Position numbers and translations under genes: made by a program. A DNA stretch of 64,000 nt from JAZOTK01 sp045534775 (GTDB taxonomy: Bacteria; Bacillota; Clostridia; RUG12999): the NCBI GenBank assembly GCA_045534775.1, contig JAZSKI010000049.1, positions 35,235 through 99,234 of the forward strand, in the 5' to 3' direction. Below are positions 16,686 through 25,153 of the stretch, piece after piece; position 1 is the stretch's first letter; every line of letters begins with the position of its first letter. The notes under the pieces were generated by a model. The model worked only from the letters and a program-made list of their open reading frames with translations, did no database searches and was not told where the DNA came from.

Positions 16686-17483
16686 TTACCGCACACCAAG
16701 CAGCTTTGCGGCGTTTTCATATAATATTTTGTTTCTGTCCTCATCAGATAAATTAAGTCTGTATATATCCTCAAGCGCCTCACTTGTCCATTGTATGGGG
16801 AAATCGCTTCCGAAAAGGATTTTGTTTACATCGTGCATATATATCATTTTATAAACTTTTTCGCTTTTTACAAAAGGCATAGTGCTTGAGGTATCAAAAT
16901 ACACGTCCTTGCCGTAAAGGCATTTTATGGCCTCTTCCCAGTCAAAAACCCCACCCATATGAGCGGCAATCACCGTCAGCTTCGGGAAGCTTTCAAGAAC
17001 ATTTGCAAGTCTTGCAGGTTTTGAATTATCGGTGTTTTTATCACCCATGTGCATAAGAATGGGAAGTCCTATATCCATTGCGCATTGATAAATTCTATCC
17101 ATTGCCGGTTCGTCTATCTTAAAATTCTGAAAATCAGGGTGTAGCTTCAGACCCTTAAGTCCCATCGCCTTAACCCTTTTCAGCTCGTTTTCAATGTTTT
17201 CAAAATCCTTATGTATAGTGCCAAACCCGATATAAAGCTTTTCAGCCTTAGCATATTCGCCTATAAAATCATTAACCTTCTCCACCTGAGTCGCCTTTGT
17301 TGCCGAAGAGTGGATGACAAATCCGCGCATATCCAGCCCGGTGCTCCGACTTATCAGGGTTTCTGCTATTCCGCCGCCGTGCATATCCAGCCCATAATAG
17401 CTACCTACAAATTCTGTTGCCTTTGCCGCTATTTTCTCAGGGAAAACGTGACAATGGAAATCTATTATCTTTTGTTTGCTCAT
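16686..17483 (-). CDS. Amidohydrolase family metal-dependent hydrolase (TIM barrel)
   Basis: A 265-residue amidohydrolase-2 type protein. Metal ligands are visible in IDFHCHVFPEK (residues about 6-16), KLHPDFQNF, LMHMGD (about 145), VIAAHMGG (about 175) and ILFGSDFPIQW (about 226), the expected barrel order. The substrate is not predictable; relatives include decarboxylases and hydrolases of aromatic or amide substrates. I use the ATG at 17483 because AAGAAGGA lies 6 nt upstream; the 17510 start would include that site. It follows ileS. Confidence 0.85.
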   Translation of the reverse strand: MSKQKIIDFHCHVFPEKIAAKATEFVGSYYGLDMHGGGIAETLISRSTGLDMRGFVIHSSATKATQVEKVNDFIGEYAKAEKLYIGFGTIHKDFENIENELKRVKAMGLKGLKLHPDFQNFKIDEPAMDRIYQCAMDIGLPILMHMGDKNTDNSKPARLANVLESFPKLTVIAAHMGGVFDWEEAIKCLYGKDVYFDTSSTMPFVKSEKVYKMIYMHDVNKILFGSDFPIQWTSEALEDIYRLNLSDEDRNKILYENAAKLLGVR

Positions 17484-17514
17484 CTGAATCCTTCTTCCCA
17501 TACAAGCCATAATA

Positions 17515-17542
17515 GAGGCACGGGAGCATTGCTCCCCGCCTC
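17515..17542 (-). terminator. Possible terminator hairpin after ileS
   Basis: On the minus strand GAGGCGGGGAGC and GCTCCCGTGCCTC form a GC-rich stem with a 3-nt loop between ileS and the amidohydrolase gene. The following T run is poor, so termination may be partial. Confidence 0.4.
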
Positions 17543-17559
17543 CATAATTATAGTTTCAC

Positions 17560-20322
17560 TCAGCCTATTACCTCAGCACAGCGTTTGCAGAGTGTAGGAT
17601 GCTTTTCGTCTGTTCCGACTGTTTCGCTGAACATCCAGCATCTTTCACATTTTTCGCCTGCCGCCGCCGTAACCTTAATTTTTACGTTTTCTCCTGCAAA
17701 GGCATCCTCGCAGTCGCCTTCGGCAACTCTTGCCGCAGATACTATGAGGAGAGTCTTTAAATCTTCCTCTATGCTCTTTATAAATTCATATTTTTTGCCT
17801 GTAGCATAGATTGTAACATCTGCACCCAGAGAATGACCGATCACTTTACTGTTTCTCGCTTCTTCAAGTGCCTTTTGAGCATCGGCTCTTATTGCTTTAA
17901 TGTCTGCATATTTTTCGTCCAGCTTTGTATCCTCGTATTTTTCATCTGCCGCAGGCATATCGTTAAAGTATACGCTGTCCTTGTTATCCTCAGCCTTATG
18001 AGGCATAAACTGCCAGATTTCCTCTGCTGTAAAGGTGATTATAGGTGCCATAAGCTTAACAATGGCATCAAGGATAAGATACATAGCCGACTGCGCGCTT
18101 CTGCGCTCACAGCTGTCTGCTTTTTCCGTATAAAGCCTGTCTTTGATAACATCAAGGTAGAAGTTACTCATATCAACAACACAGAAATTCAGAATTGCGT
18201 GATATAATACGTGGAATTCAAACTCGTCATAAGCCGCTTTTGTTTTTGCTATAAGCTGGTTTAATTTCATCATAGCCCATTTATCCAGCTCGTTCATATT
18301 CTCATAGCTTACCATATCCGTGTCGGGATTAAAGCCGTTTAAGTTACCTATCATATATCTGGCGGTGTTACGGATTTTTCTGTAGCCTTCGGAAAGCTGT
18401 TTTAAAATATCATTGGAAATCTTAACGTCAGATTTATAATCCGAAGAAGCTATCCACATACGGAGAATATCTGCACCGTTTGTTTCGATTACCTCGTGGG
18501 GGTCAATGCCGTTACCTTTGGATTTGGACATTTTATTACCTTCAAGGTCAATTACCATGCCGTGGGTTAAAACAGTCTTATAGGGAGCCTTGCCTTTTGT
18601 GGCAATGCTCGTGAGAAGTGACGACTGGAACCAGCCTCTGTACTGGTCGTTACCTTCAAGATAGAGGTCTGCCTGATCGCCGAAGCCTCTTTCTTCAATA
18701 ACAGCACCGTGAGATGAGCCTGAATCAAACCATACGTCCATTATATCTGTTTCTTTTGTAAATTCACCGCAACCGCACTCACATTTTGTACCTGCAGGCA
18801 GCATTTCGCTTGCATCTGCCGAGAACCAGATGTCAGGTCCTTTTTCTCTGAACAGGTCTGCGATAATTTTTATTGTTTCGTCATTTATAAGCTCTTTCCC
18901 GCAATCCTTACAATAGAAAATAGGAATAGGCACGCCCCATACACGCTGACGTGAGATACACCAGTCGCTACGCTCGCTTACCATATTACTTATACGAAGC
19001 TCGCCCCACGAAGGAATCCATTGTACCTTCTCAATAGCCGCAAGAGCTTCCTTTTTAATGCTTTCAACCGATGCAAACCACTGTTCCGTAGCACGGTAAA
19101 TAATAGGCTCTTTACATCTCCAGCAATGGGGATAAGAGTGAGTTATAACCTTCATTGACAGCAAATGTCCTGTAGCTTCCAAATCCTCTAAAATAGCTTT
19201 GTTGGATTTTGCATAGAACATACCCGCAAATTTTCCTGCTTCTTCTGTCAGATAACCCTTTGCATCAACAGGTACCACGTTACCGATTTCAGGATATTTC
19301 TGACATACAATATAGTCCTCCATACCGTGACCGGGAGCTGTATGTACGCAACCGCTACCGGCTTCTAAGGTTACGTGGTCACCCAGAATTACCAGAGAAT
19401 TTCTGTCTAAGAAGGGATGGCGGCAGGTAATGTATTCAAGGTCGCTGCCTTTAAAGGTTTTGATTATGCTGTAGTCTTCAATTCCTGCATCGGCACACAC
19501 TGTTTCTACCAATTCAGACGCAAAGACATACGCCTCGTCACCAACCTTAACCAGACTGTATTCAAAATCGCCGTTTAAGCAAATTGCAAGGTTCGCAGGA
19601 AGCGTCCACGTTGTAGTGGTCCAGATTACGAAGTAAACCTTTTCCTTTACGTCCCCGAACATACCCTTGCCGTCTTCAACCTCAAATTTTACGTAGATTG
19701 TTGCTGTTTCGTCATCCTGATATTCAATCTCAGCTTCTGCCAAAGCTGTTTCACAGTCACTGCACCAGTAAACAGGTTTAAGACCTTTATAAATAAGACC
19801 CTTGCTTGCCATTTTACCGAACATCTCTATCTGTTTGGCAACATAGTTATTATCAAGTGTAATATATGGGTTTTCCCAGTCACCCATCACGCCCAGTCTC
19901 TTAAACTGCGACCTTTGAGTATCAACATATTTAAGGGCAAATTCCCTGCAGGTTTCACGGAACTTTACAATTCCTGCCTGTTGAGGATTTATACCGAGCT
20001 TTTTAATAGCCTGCTTTTCAATGGGTAGCCCGTGAGTATCCCAACCGGGAATATAAGAAGCCTTAAAGCCGCTCATGTTTTTATATTTAACTATTATATC
20101 CTTCAGGATTTTGTTCATAGTATGTCCAAGATGAATATTACCGTTAGCATAGGGAGGTCCGTCGTGAAGCACATAAGGTGTTTTTCCTTCATTCTTCTCC
20201 ATAAGCTTGTTATAAAAATCAACGTCATCCCACTTCTCCATTATTGTGGGTTCCTTCTGAGGGAGATTTGCCCTCATAGAAAAATCTGTTTGCGGCAGAT
20301 TAAGCGTCTTGCCGTAATCCAT
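17560..20322 (-). CDS. ileS: Isoleucyl-tRNA synthetase
   Basis: A 920-residue class I synthetase of the bacterial type. It has the HIGH-equivalent PPYANGNIHLGH (about 56-67), WDTHGLPIE, the editing-domain region around residues 200-390 (TTTTWTLPANLAI), NKMSKSKGNGIDP (about 593-605) and a C-terminal zinc site with cysteine pairs (CERCW and CKRC). Three starts lie close together (20331, 20328, 20322). I use 20322 because it is 9 nt after AAAGGA and begins the conserved MDYGKTLNLPQTDF. No T-box lies upstream; the gene begins inside the end of divIVA, so it is expressed as part of that operon. Confidence 0.97.
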   Translation of the reverse strand: MDYGKTLNLPQTDFSMRANLPQKEPTIMEKWDDVDFYNKLMEKNEGKTPYVLHDGPPYANGNIHLGHTMNKILKDIIVKYKNMSGFKASYIPGWDTHGLPIEKQAIKKLGINPQQAGIVKFRETCREFALKYVDTQRSQFKRLGVMGDWENPYITLDNNYVAKQIEMFGKMASKGLIYKGLKPVYWCSDCETALAEAEIEYQDDETATIYVKFEVEDGKGMFGDVKEKVYFVIWTTTTWTLPANLAICLNGDFEYSLVKVGDEAYVFASELVETVCADAGIEDYSIIKTFKGSDLEYITCRHPFLDRNSLVILGDHVTLEAGSGCVHTAPGHGMEDYIVCQKYPEIGNVVPVDAKGYLTEEAGKFAGMFYAKSNKAILEDLEATGHLLSMKVITHSYPHCWRCKEPIIYRATEQWFASVESIKKEALAAIEKVQWIPSWGELRISNMVSERSDWCISRQRVWGVPIPIFYCKDCGKELINDETIKIIADLFREKGPDIWFSADASEMLPAGTKCECGCGEFTKETDIMDVWFDSGSSHGAVIEERGFGDQADLYLEGNDQYRGWFQSSLLTSIATKGKAPYKTVLTHGMVIDLEGNKMSKSKGNGIDPHEVIETNGADILRMWIASSDYKSDVKISNDILKQLSEGYRKIRNTARYMIGNLNGFNPDTDMVSYENMNELDKWAMMKLNQLIAKTKAAYDEFEFHVLYHAILNFCVVDMSNFYLDVIKDRLYTEKADSCERRSAQSAMYLILDAIVKLMAPIITFTAEEIWQFMPHKAEDNKDSVYFNDMPAADEKYEDTKLDEKYADIKAIRADAQKALEEARNSKVIGHSLGADVTIYATGKKYEFIKSIEEDLKTLLIVSAARVAEGDCEDAFAGENVKIKVTAAAGEKCERCWMFSETVGTDEKHPTLCKRCAEVIG

Positions 20323-20788
20323 TATCATCATTCCTTTCTGTGTCTTCAGGTATATTATTTACCATATCATAAATTCCTCTTATGGTTGCAAGCATCTGCA
20401 GCTTATAATTGGAAATTTGCGTCTTAACCGCTTTCAGCTCAGTTTTGGCCACGCTTACCGCTTTTTGTGCTTCAAAAACCGTTTGCTGTGCTTTGTTTTC
20501 TGCATCCTCCATTATAATTTTTGCTCTGTCGTGAGCGGAGGATTTAAGCTCGTCACTTGTGGTCTGTGCCACAATCAATGTATTTTGCAGTACATCTTCC
20601 ATAGATTTATATTTCGTAACCGCCGCGGACAGCATATTTACCTTGTCTTTAAGCGCCACGTTTTCCATATAAATTGTTTTATAGTCCTGAAACAGCATCG
20701 CCATAAACTGGTCAATTTCTTCGCAGTCATAACCGCCTAATGCCTTCTTTTTAAATTCCTTTGTTTCCAAATCTATCGGAGTCAGCAT
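20300..20788 (-). CDS. divIVA: DivIVA domain protein
   Basis: A 162-residue DivIVA-family coiled-coil protein. The N-terminal membrane-binding domain reads MLTPIDLETKEFKKKALGGY followed by EEIDQFMAMLFQDY, and the rest (about 35-150) is heptad-like helix. DivIVA marks curved membrane at poles and septa. I chose the ATG at 20788, with GAGGTGG 6 nt upstream, over 20803. The 3' end overlaps the start of ileS by 23 nt. The order sepF-yggT-ylmH-divIVA-ileS is the conserved Firmicute division cluster. Confidence 0.93.
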   Translation of the reverse strand: MLTPIDLETKEFKKKALGGYDCEEIDQFMAMLFQDYKTIYMENVALKDKVNMLSAAVTKYKSMEDVLQNTLIVAQTTSDELKSSAHDRAKIIMEDAENKAQQTVFEAQKAVSVAKTELKAVKTQISNYKLQMLATIRGIYDMVNNIPEDTERNDDNGLRQDA

Positions 20789-20804
20789 CAAGGTCCACCT
20801 CACT

Positions 20805-21530
20805 TTAAATATATTTACGTAATTTTATTATGCTTCTGCCTTTTTTGGATATATGAGAAATTCCGTCATACACGAATTTCCCATACCCTCTGACAGATAA
20901 AATATCATTTTCCTTCAGCATATAAGCTGTATTGGTGTTTTCGGCAAAATTCACTTTAATGCTCCCCGATGCAACGACTGCCGATGCCGCTGTCCTGCTT
21001 TTACCTGTTATAATCGCCGCAATGCTGTCAAGTCTCGGGGCCTGCACCGACCCCGAAATTTCTTCATATTTTTTTGAAGGGATTTTCTCATTTAAGTCTC
21101 CCCGTTCGGTTTTTATCATACTGCGACCCACCGAAATAAAATTTTGCACGATATATTCCGAAATACTGCTAAGGCAGAAAATATACGCCTTGTTTCCTTC
21201 TATAAGAATATCACCCAACACCTCGCGTTTCAGTCCCAGTCCAAGTAAACTGCCCAGATAGTCGCGATGGGTATATTCCCTGCCGTCGGTAGTGACTGCC
21301 TTTACCATATCAATATCCCAATAAATTTCATCCTCGCTTCCATCGGGGTAAAACGCCGCTATTTTGCGTTCCGCCTCGTCAAAGCCACCCCACAGCTTCT
21401 TACTTTTGAATTTTAAAACCAACTGTTGCTGCTGCGGTGTCAAAAATTTTGAAAACACACAGTATGAATATTTGTCACGCTTTAACGCCAGGTCTTCAAG
21501 TCTTGCCTCTGTGATTTTCATTTCGTCCAT
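20805..21530 (-). CDS. ylmH: YlmH family S4-domain RNA-binding protein
   Basis: A 241-residue protein with an N-terminal domain typical of YlmH (RDKYSYCVFSKFLTPQQ, then GGFDEAERKIAAFYPD) and a C-terminal S4 RNA-binding domain (about 165-241, RLDSIAAIITGKSRTAASAV). It is encoded in the division cluster between yggT and divIVA. Recent work on Bacillus YlmH links it to 50S-bound nascent-chain quality control, the pathway of RqcH, which is also encoded in this window; that link is inference here. GAGGATAAAAAT precedes the ATG. Confidence 0.92.
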   Translation of the reverse strand: MDEMKITEARLEDLALKRDKYSYCVFSKFLTPQQQQLVLKFKSKKLWGGFDEAERKIAAFYPDGSEDEIYWDIDMVKAVTTDGREYTHRDYLGSLLGLGLKREVLGDILIEGNKAYIFCLSSISEYIVQNFISVGRSMIKTERGDLNEKIPSKKYEEISGSVQAPRLDSIAAIITGKSRTAASAVVASGSIKVNFAENTNTAYMLKENDILSVRGYGKFVYDGISHISKKGRSIIKLRKYI

Positions 21531-21540
21531 ATTTTTATCC

Positions 21541-21840
21541 TCAAAGAAAAACAGAACGCATAACTACCAGAAGTGCCCCTTGTATAAATTGCAGTAAAAG
21601 CAACACTATGACAGGCGAAAAGTCTACGGGAAGCTGACCCATCTGCGTTTTGTTCAACAGATTTCTCACAGGTGCCATTATAGGCTCTGTAAGGGATTCA
21701 ATCATATACAACAGCTTGCTGAAAACGCTGTTGTCATACAAAAACGGTAGCCAGCTTGAAAATACCCTTACAAGTATAAGAACATATACTATGTTAAATA
21801 ACGAGTTTATGGCAAGCATTATTGCCGGACCTATTCCCAT
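21541..21840 (-). CDS. yggT: YggT family membrane protein
   Basis: A 99-residue protein with two membrane segments (about 7-27 and 70-92) separated by the family motif RVFSSWLPF and LTEPIMAPVRNLL. YggT (YlmG) proteins occur in the division gene cluster of many bacteria and chloroplasts and affect nucleoid or septum organisation, but their molecular role is not settled. It lies between sepF and ylmH with short gaps; GAAGGA precedes the ATG. Confidence 0.93.
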   Translation of the reverse strand: MGIGPAIMLAINSLFNIVYVLILVRVFSSWLPFLYDNSVFSKLLYMIESLTEPIMAPVRNLLNKTQMGQLPVDFSPVIVLLLLQFIQGALLVVMRSVFL

Positions 21841-21858
21841 TTTTAAATCCTTCCTTCT

Positions 21859-22299
21859 TTAATTGTTCCACAAAAAGCCTTTATTTTTAAGCTCATCCTT
21901 AAAGTCGCCCATAATGGTTACATTATAGGGAGCTATAAGATATATGTTTGTAGCAACCTTTTGAACGCTACCGCCCAAAGCATAAATTGCACCGTTAAGG
22001 AAATCAAATATTTTTCTTGCGGCATCCTTTTCCATAAGCTCAAGATTAATTACAACCGGTTTTCTTTCTTTAAGATGATCTGCAATTTCTTTAGCCTCAT
22101 CAAAGGTTTCAGGTTGGATAACAACAACCTTGAACTGAGTAGTTGCATTAATGTTTACAACCTTGCTTCTTTTATTAAAAGCTTCAAAATGCGTTGTGGT
22201 TGTTTCCTGAGGCGCATTAAGCTCCTCGTACTCCTCGTAATCGTCCTCCTCGGTTGTGTTAAAGCCTATTGCGTTTAAAATTTTTGATGATAACTTCAT
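21859..22299 (-). CDS. sepF: Cell division protein SepF
   Basis: A 146-residue SepF. It has an N-terminal amphipathic membrane-binding helix (MKLSSKILNAIGF), an acidic linker (about 16-45) and the globular FtsZ-binding domain (about 55-146) with VVVIQPETFDEAKEIADHL, VVINLELMEKDAARKIFDFL and GSVQKVATNIYLIAP. SepF tethers and aligns FtsZ filaments. I chose the ATG at 22299 with GAAAGGATGG upstream rather than 22317. Confidence 0.95.
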   Translation of the reverse strand: MKLSSKILNAIGFNTTEEDDYEEYEELNAPQETTTTHFEAFNKRSKVVNINATTQFKVVVIQPETFDEAKEIADHLKERKPVVINLELMEKDAARKIFDFLNGAIYALGGSVQKVATNIYLIAPYNVTIMGDFKDELKNKGFLWNN

Positions 22300-22329
22300 G
22301 GTTTTCCATCCTTTCAATTTTAATATTTA

Positions 22330-23016
22330 TTATCTTGAACCAAAGATTGCACGACCTACTCTTACCATAGTCGCACCCTCTTCTATGGCTACTTCAAAAT
22401 CGTTGCTCATACCCATAGATAAAATATCCATACTTATATTATTATATTTTTTTTGCTTTTTGTCAATATATATTTTGTATAAATCTTTAAAAATTTTACG
22501 GCTGTTTTCCATGTTTCCGCTGTCAAGTGGCGGAATTGTCATAAGTCCTTTAACTTTTATGTTGCTCAGCCCTTCGATATATTCCAGCAGACCGTCCAGC
22601 TTTTCGGGCGCTATTCCCGATTTGCTTTCTTCGCCCGATACATTGACCTGTATCAGTACATTTATATCACGCCGAGCCTTTCCTCCCTGCTTTGAGATTT
22701 CCTCTGCAAGCTTTTCGTTATCCACCGAATGAATCAAGGCTATCTTATCAGCTATATATTTGACCTTATTGGATTGCAAATGTCCGATAAGATGAATTTC
22801 GGCATCCTCCGATATATCCTCATACTTTTCAACCAACTCCTGAACACGGTTTTCACCGATAACACGAAGCCCGCATTCTATGGCTTCATTAATAAGCTCC
22901 GGCGGTTTGGTTTTGCTTGCTCCTACCAGCACAACTTCCTCAGGATTTCTGCCGCTTCTTTTGCAAGCCTCTGCTATCCGCCCTTCTACTTCTTTTAAGT
23001 TTTCAGATATACTCAT
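22330..23016 (-). CDS. yggS: YggS family PLP-homeostasis protein
   Basis: A 228-residue single-domain PLP-binding protein of the fold III barrel type (PLPBP/YggS). The PLP lysine is in VLVGASKTKPPE (about 29-40). Other signatures are HLIGHLQSNKVKYI (about 75-88), GLMTIPP and LSMGMSNDFEVAIEEGATMVRVG near the C-terminus. It buffers pyridoxal phosphate levels rather than acting as a racemase. Its ATG overlaps the stop of the HlyD-like gene (ATGA); GGAGGTG is 6-7 nt upstream. Confidence 0.94.
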   Translation of the reverse strand: MSISENLKEVEGRIAEACKRSGRNPEEVVLVGASKTKPPELINEAIECGLRVIGENRVQELVEKYEDISEDAEIHLIGHLQSNKVKYIADKIALIHSVDNEKLAEEISKQGGKARRDINVLIQVNVSGEESKSGIAPEKLDGLLEYIEGLSNIKVKGLMTIPPLDSGNMENSRKIFKDLYKIYIDKKQKKYNNISMDILSMGMSNDFEVAIEEGATMVRVGRAIFGSR

Positions 23017-24203
23017 TGGATCACCACCTCCTCGCGAAGCTCCAGCGCACCGTCTTTCGTATTATCCGCTTTTACTATGGCAAATTCGTCATTTTTAAAC
23101 AGCACATCTACCTGTTTAACTACTGTTTCCTTGCCACTACGTACCTCTACCGCATCTTTTCCTTCGTGCTTTTTAAGCGCCGAGGTCGGTATTTTTAATC
23201 CTTTATAATCGTCTACATATATTTCAACCGAAACCTTGCGGTTTTTAAGCAAATATTCTATTTCCTGAGTTCCCTTAAGGAATATTGCCACCTTGCCGTT
23301 TTCCGCTTCGGTGCAGCCCGCGTACCTACAGGTTATTTCCTCTGTGTTACCGCCGAAAAATTTAACGTTGACGCGACCTATCTCCTCAAATTTTCCCACC
23401 CTGTCCTCTTCTGTTATAACGGCAATCAGCCACGTAGAATTATCAACAACCTTGGCTACGGGATAGGGTAATATATCCTGAGACGGCTCATATACCTTGC
23501 GGCTGAGAAGCTCCTCTATTCCCGACACCGTCATTGCAGAGGCTGTATCGGTTTTTAAAATCCCCTCCAGCCCGTCTACCGAGGCAACAAACACCCCCGA
23601 GGTTCCGCTGTACAAGGTTTTTACGTTGCTGCCGAGTTTTTGCTCCAGCTGACTTTTCTCGGCTTCCAAGGCTTCGATTACTGCCTTTTTACCTCCCGAC
23701 GTGCCTGTTTTAATATTTTCCTTTCTTGCTATCAGCGCATCCATTTCTTTCCTGATTTTATTGATTTCTGCCTGATTTCCTTCTGCACTCAACGCGGAGA
23801 TTTTAGCGGAATACTCTTTTAACTTACTGTCTATTGCCGAAATATCACCTGAAAACAGCGTATCACTTCCTGTGCTCGTCTGTACTTCTCTGATTTTTTC
23901 GTTTACGGCGTTAATCTCTCCCACTGCCTCTCTGTCGGGCGTTCCTTCGTAAAATTCGCCTACGGCTTTGCCTTTTTCCACCTTACTGATATTCGGAACA
24001 CTGTTCTGGAAAAAACCCGTTGAACCTACTGTTATGGCCTGTTCATTGCGAATTACAAGAGCATCTGTTTTTATAATATCCACATATTCGCCCGCTTTTA
24101 CCACAGCACTGTTTTTACTTATTTTTACATTATTATAAATGTTCCACATAGATAATATACCAACAACTATCAGCACTATCGGAATAAGCTTTTTCACAAT
24201 CAC
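23013..24203 (-). CDS. HlyD family membrane-fusion-type protein
   Basis: A 396-residue protein with one N-terminal membrane anchor (about 6-24), a beta-barrel/lipoyl-like part before and after a long coiled coil (about 100-195) and a C-terminal beta domain. This is the layout of HlyD-type adaptors. No export ATPase or permease is adjacent; in many Clostridia such a gene simply heads the yggS-sepF-yggT cluster, so a role in the division envelope is as likely as export. The start is a GTG at 24203, but the GTG at 24197 (9 nt after AGGA) is equally plausible. Confidence 0.8.
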   Translation of the reverse strand: MIVKKLIPIVLIVVGILSMWNIYNNVKISKNSAVVKAGEYVDIIKTDALVIRNEQAITVGSTGFFQNSVPNISKVEKGKAVGEFYEGTPDREAVGEINAVNEKIREVQTSTGSDTLFSGDISAIDSKLKEYSAKISALSAEGNQAEINKIRKEMDALIARKENIKTGTSGGKKAVIEALEAEKSQLEQKLGSNVKTLYSGTSGVFVASVDGLEGILKTDTASAMTVSGIEELLSRKVYEPSQDILPYPVAKVVDNSTWLIAVITEEDRVGKFEEIGRVNVKFFGGNTEEITCRYAGCTEAENGKVAIFLKGTQEIEYLLKNRKVSVEIYVDDYKGLKIPTSALKKHEGKDAVEVRSGKETVVKQVDVLFKNDEFAIVKADNTKDGALELREEVVIQ

Positions 24204-24246
24204 ACATCCTTTTATCCTTTGTTACCGTAATATCCTTCAGGTTCGT

Positions 24247-25152
24247 TTACTTTTTCAACCACCTGCTTAAATCGGGGGTTTCTTCAGGTTTAAGCCACGT
24301 TATATTATTCCTTTTAAACCACGTGAGCTGCCTTTTTGCATATCTCCTGGTTTCCATCTTTATTTTTTCCGCCAGCTCCTCCTCGGTGTAAACGCCGTCA
24401 AGATAATCCAGTACTTCCTTATAGCCTATGCCCTGCATAGAGGTATTTTCTCTTTTGCAGCCCAGTCTTACGCATTTTTCCACCTCGGCTATCAGCCCCT
24501 GCTTCATCATTATGTCAACCCGTCTGTTGATACGGTCATACAAGATTTCTCTGTCATATTCTATCGCAAACTCCGCCGTATCATAAATCTTCGGTGATTT
24601 TTTTGAGGTTTCTATCTGCTTTGCCATGGTTTTTCCCGTATTTTCATAAATTTCAATGGCACGGATTACCCTTTTTATATTATTGGGATGGATATTCTCA
24701 GCACTTACGGGGTCAATTTCCTTTAACCTTTCAAAAAGCGCTTCCTTGCCGCAGCTTTCATAAAAGCTTTCAATGCTTCGGCGGATTTCGCCGTCGGTTT
24801 CGATTTCTCCCGACAAAGCTATGTTATTCATTACCGTGTTGATATAAAGACCTGTGCCGCCTGCTAAAATCGCAATTTTACCGCGGCTGTGAATATCGGC
24901 AATCGCTTTATGCGCCGCCTCGGCATAGTCCCACAGACTGAAATTCTCCGTAGGCTCTACAATATCAATAAGGTGATGAGGCACGCCTTCCATCTCCTCG
25001 GCAGTAGGCTTGGCGCTTCCTATATCCATATGTTTATATATCTGCATAGAATCGGCAGAGACTACCTCGCCTCCTACAGCCTTTGCAATTTTTACTGCCA
25101 GTGCGGTTTTTCCGCTTGCCGTTGGGCCTTCAACTGCTATTAACGGTATCAT
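24247..25152 (-). CDS. miaA: tRNA dimethylallyltransferase MiaA
   Basis: A 301-residue MiaA, which adds dimethylallyl to N6 of A37 in tRNAs reading UNN codons. It has the P-loop VEGPTASGKTALA (about 7-19), the acceptor region SADSMQIYKHMDIGSAKPT, GGTGLYI and the C-terminal RRYAKRQLTWFK. MiaB, which methylthiolates the product, is encoded in the same gene array (30.0-31.4 kb). The start follows the mutL stop by one base, with AAAGGA inside the end of mutL. Confidence 0.96.
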   Translation of the reverse strand: MIPLIAVEGPTASGKTALAVKIAKAVGGEVVSADSMQIYKHMDIGSAKPTAEEMEGVPHHLIDIVEPTENFSLWDYAEAAHKAIADIHSRGKIAILAGGTGLYINTVMNNIALSGEIETDGEIRRSIESFYESCGKEALFERLKEIDPVSAENIHPNNIKRVIRAIEIYENTGKTMAKQIETSKKSPKIYDTAEFAIEYDREILYDRINRRVDIMMKQGLIAEVEKCVRLGCKRENTSMQGIGYKEVLDYLDGVYTEEELAEKIKMETRRYAKRQLTWFKRNNITWLKPEETPDLSRWLKK

Positions 25153-25153
25153 A

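Noticed and set aside
20323..20420. T-box leader before ileS
   Set aside because: The ileS start lies inside the end of divIVA; there is no noncoding leader and no T-box sequence or specifier hairpin.
23013..24203. Drug or toxin export system
   Set aside because: The HlyD-like protein has no adjacent ABC exporter, permease or toxin gene and sits in the conserved division-gene neighbourhood.
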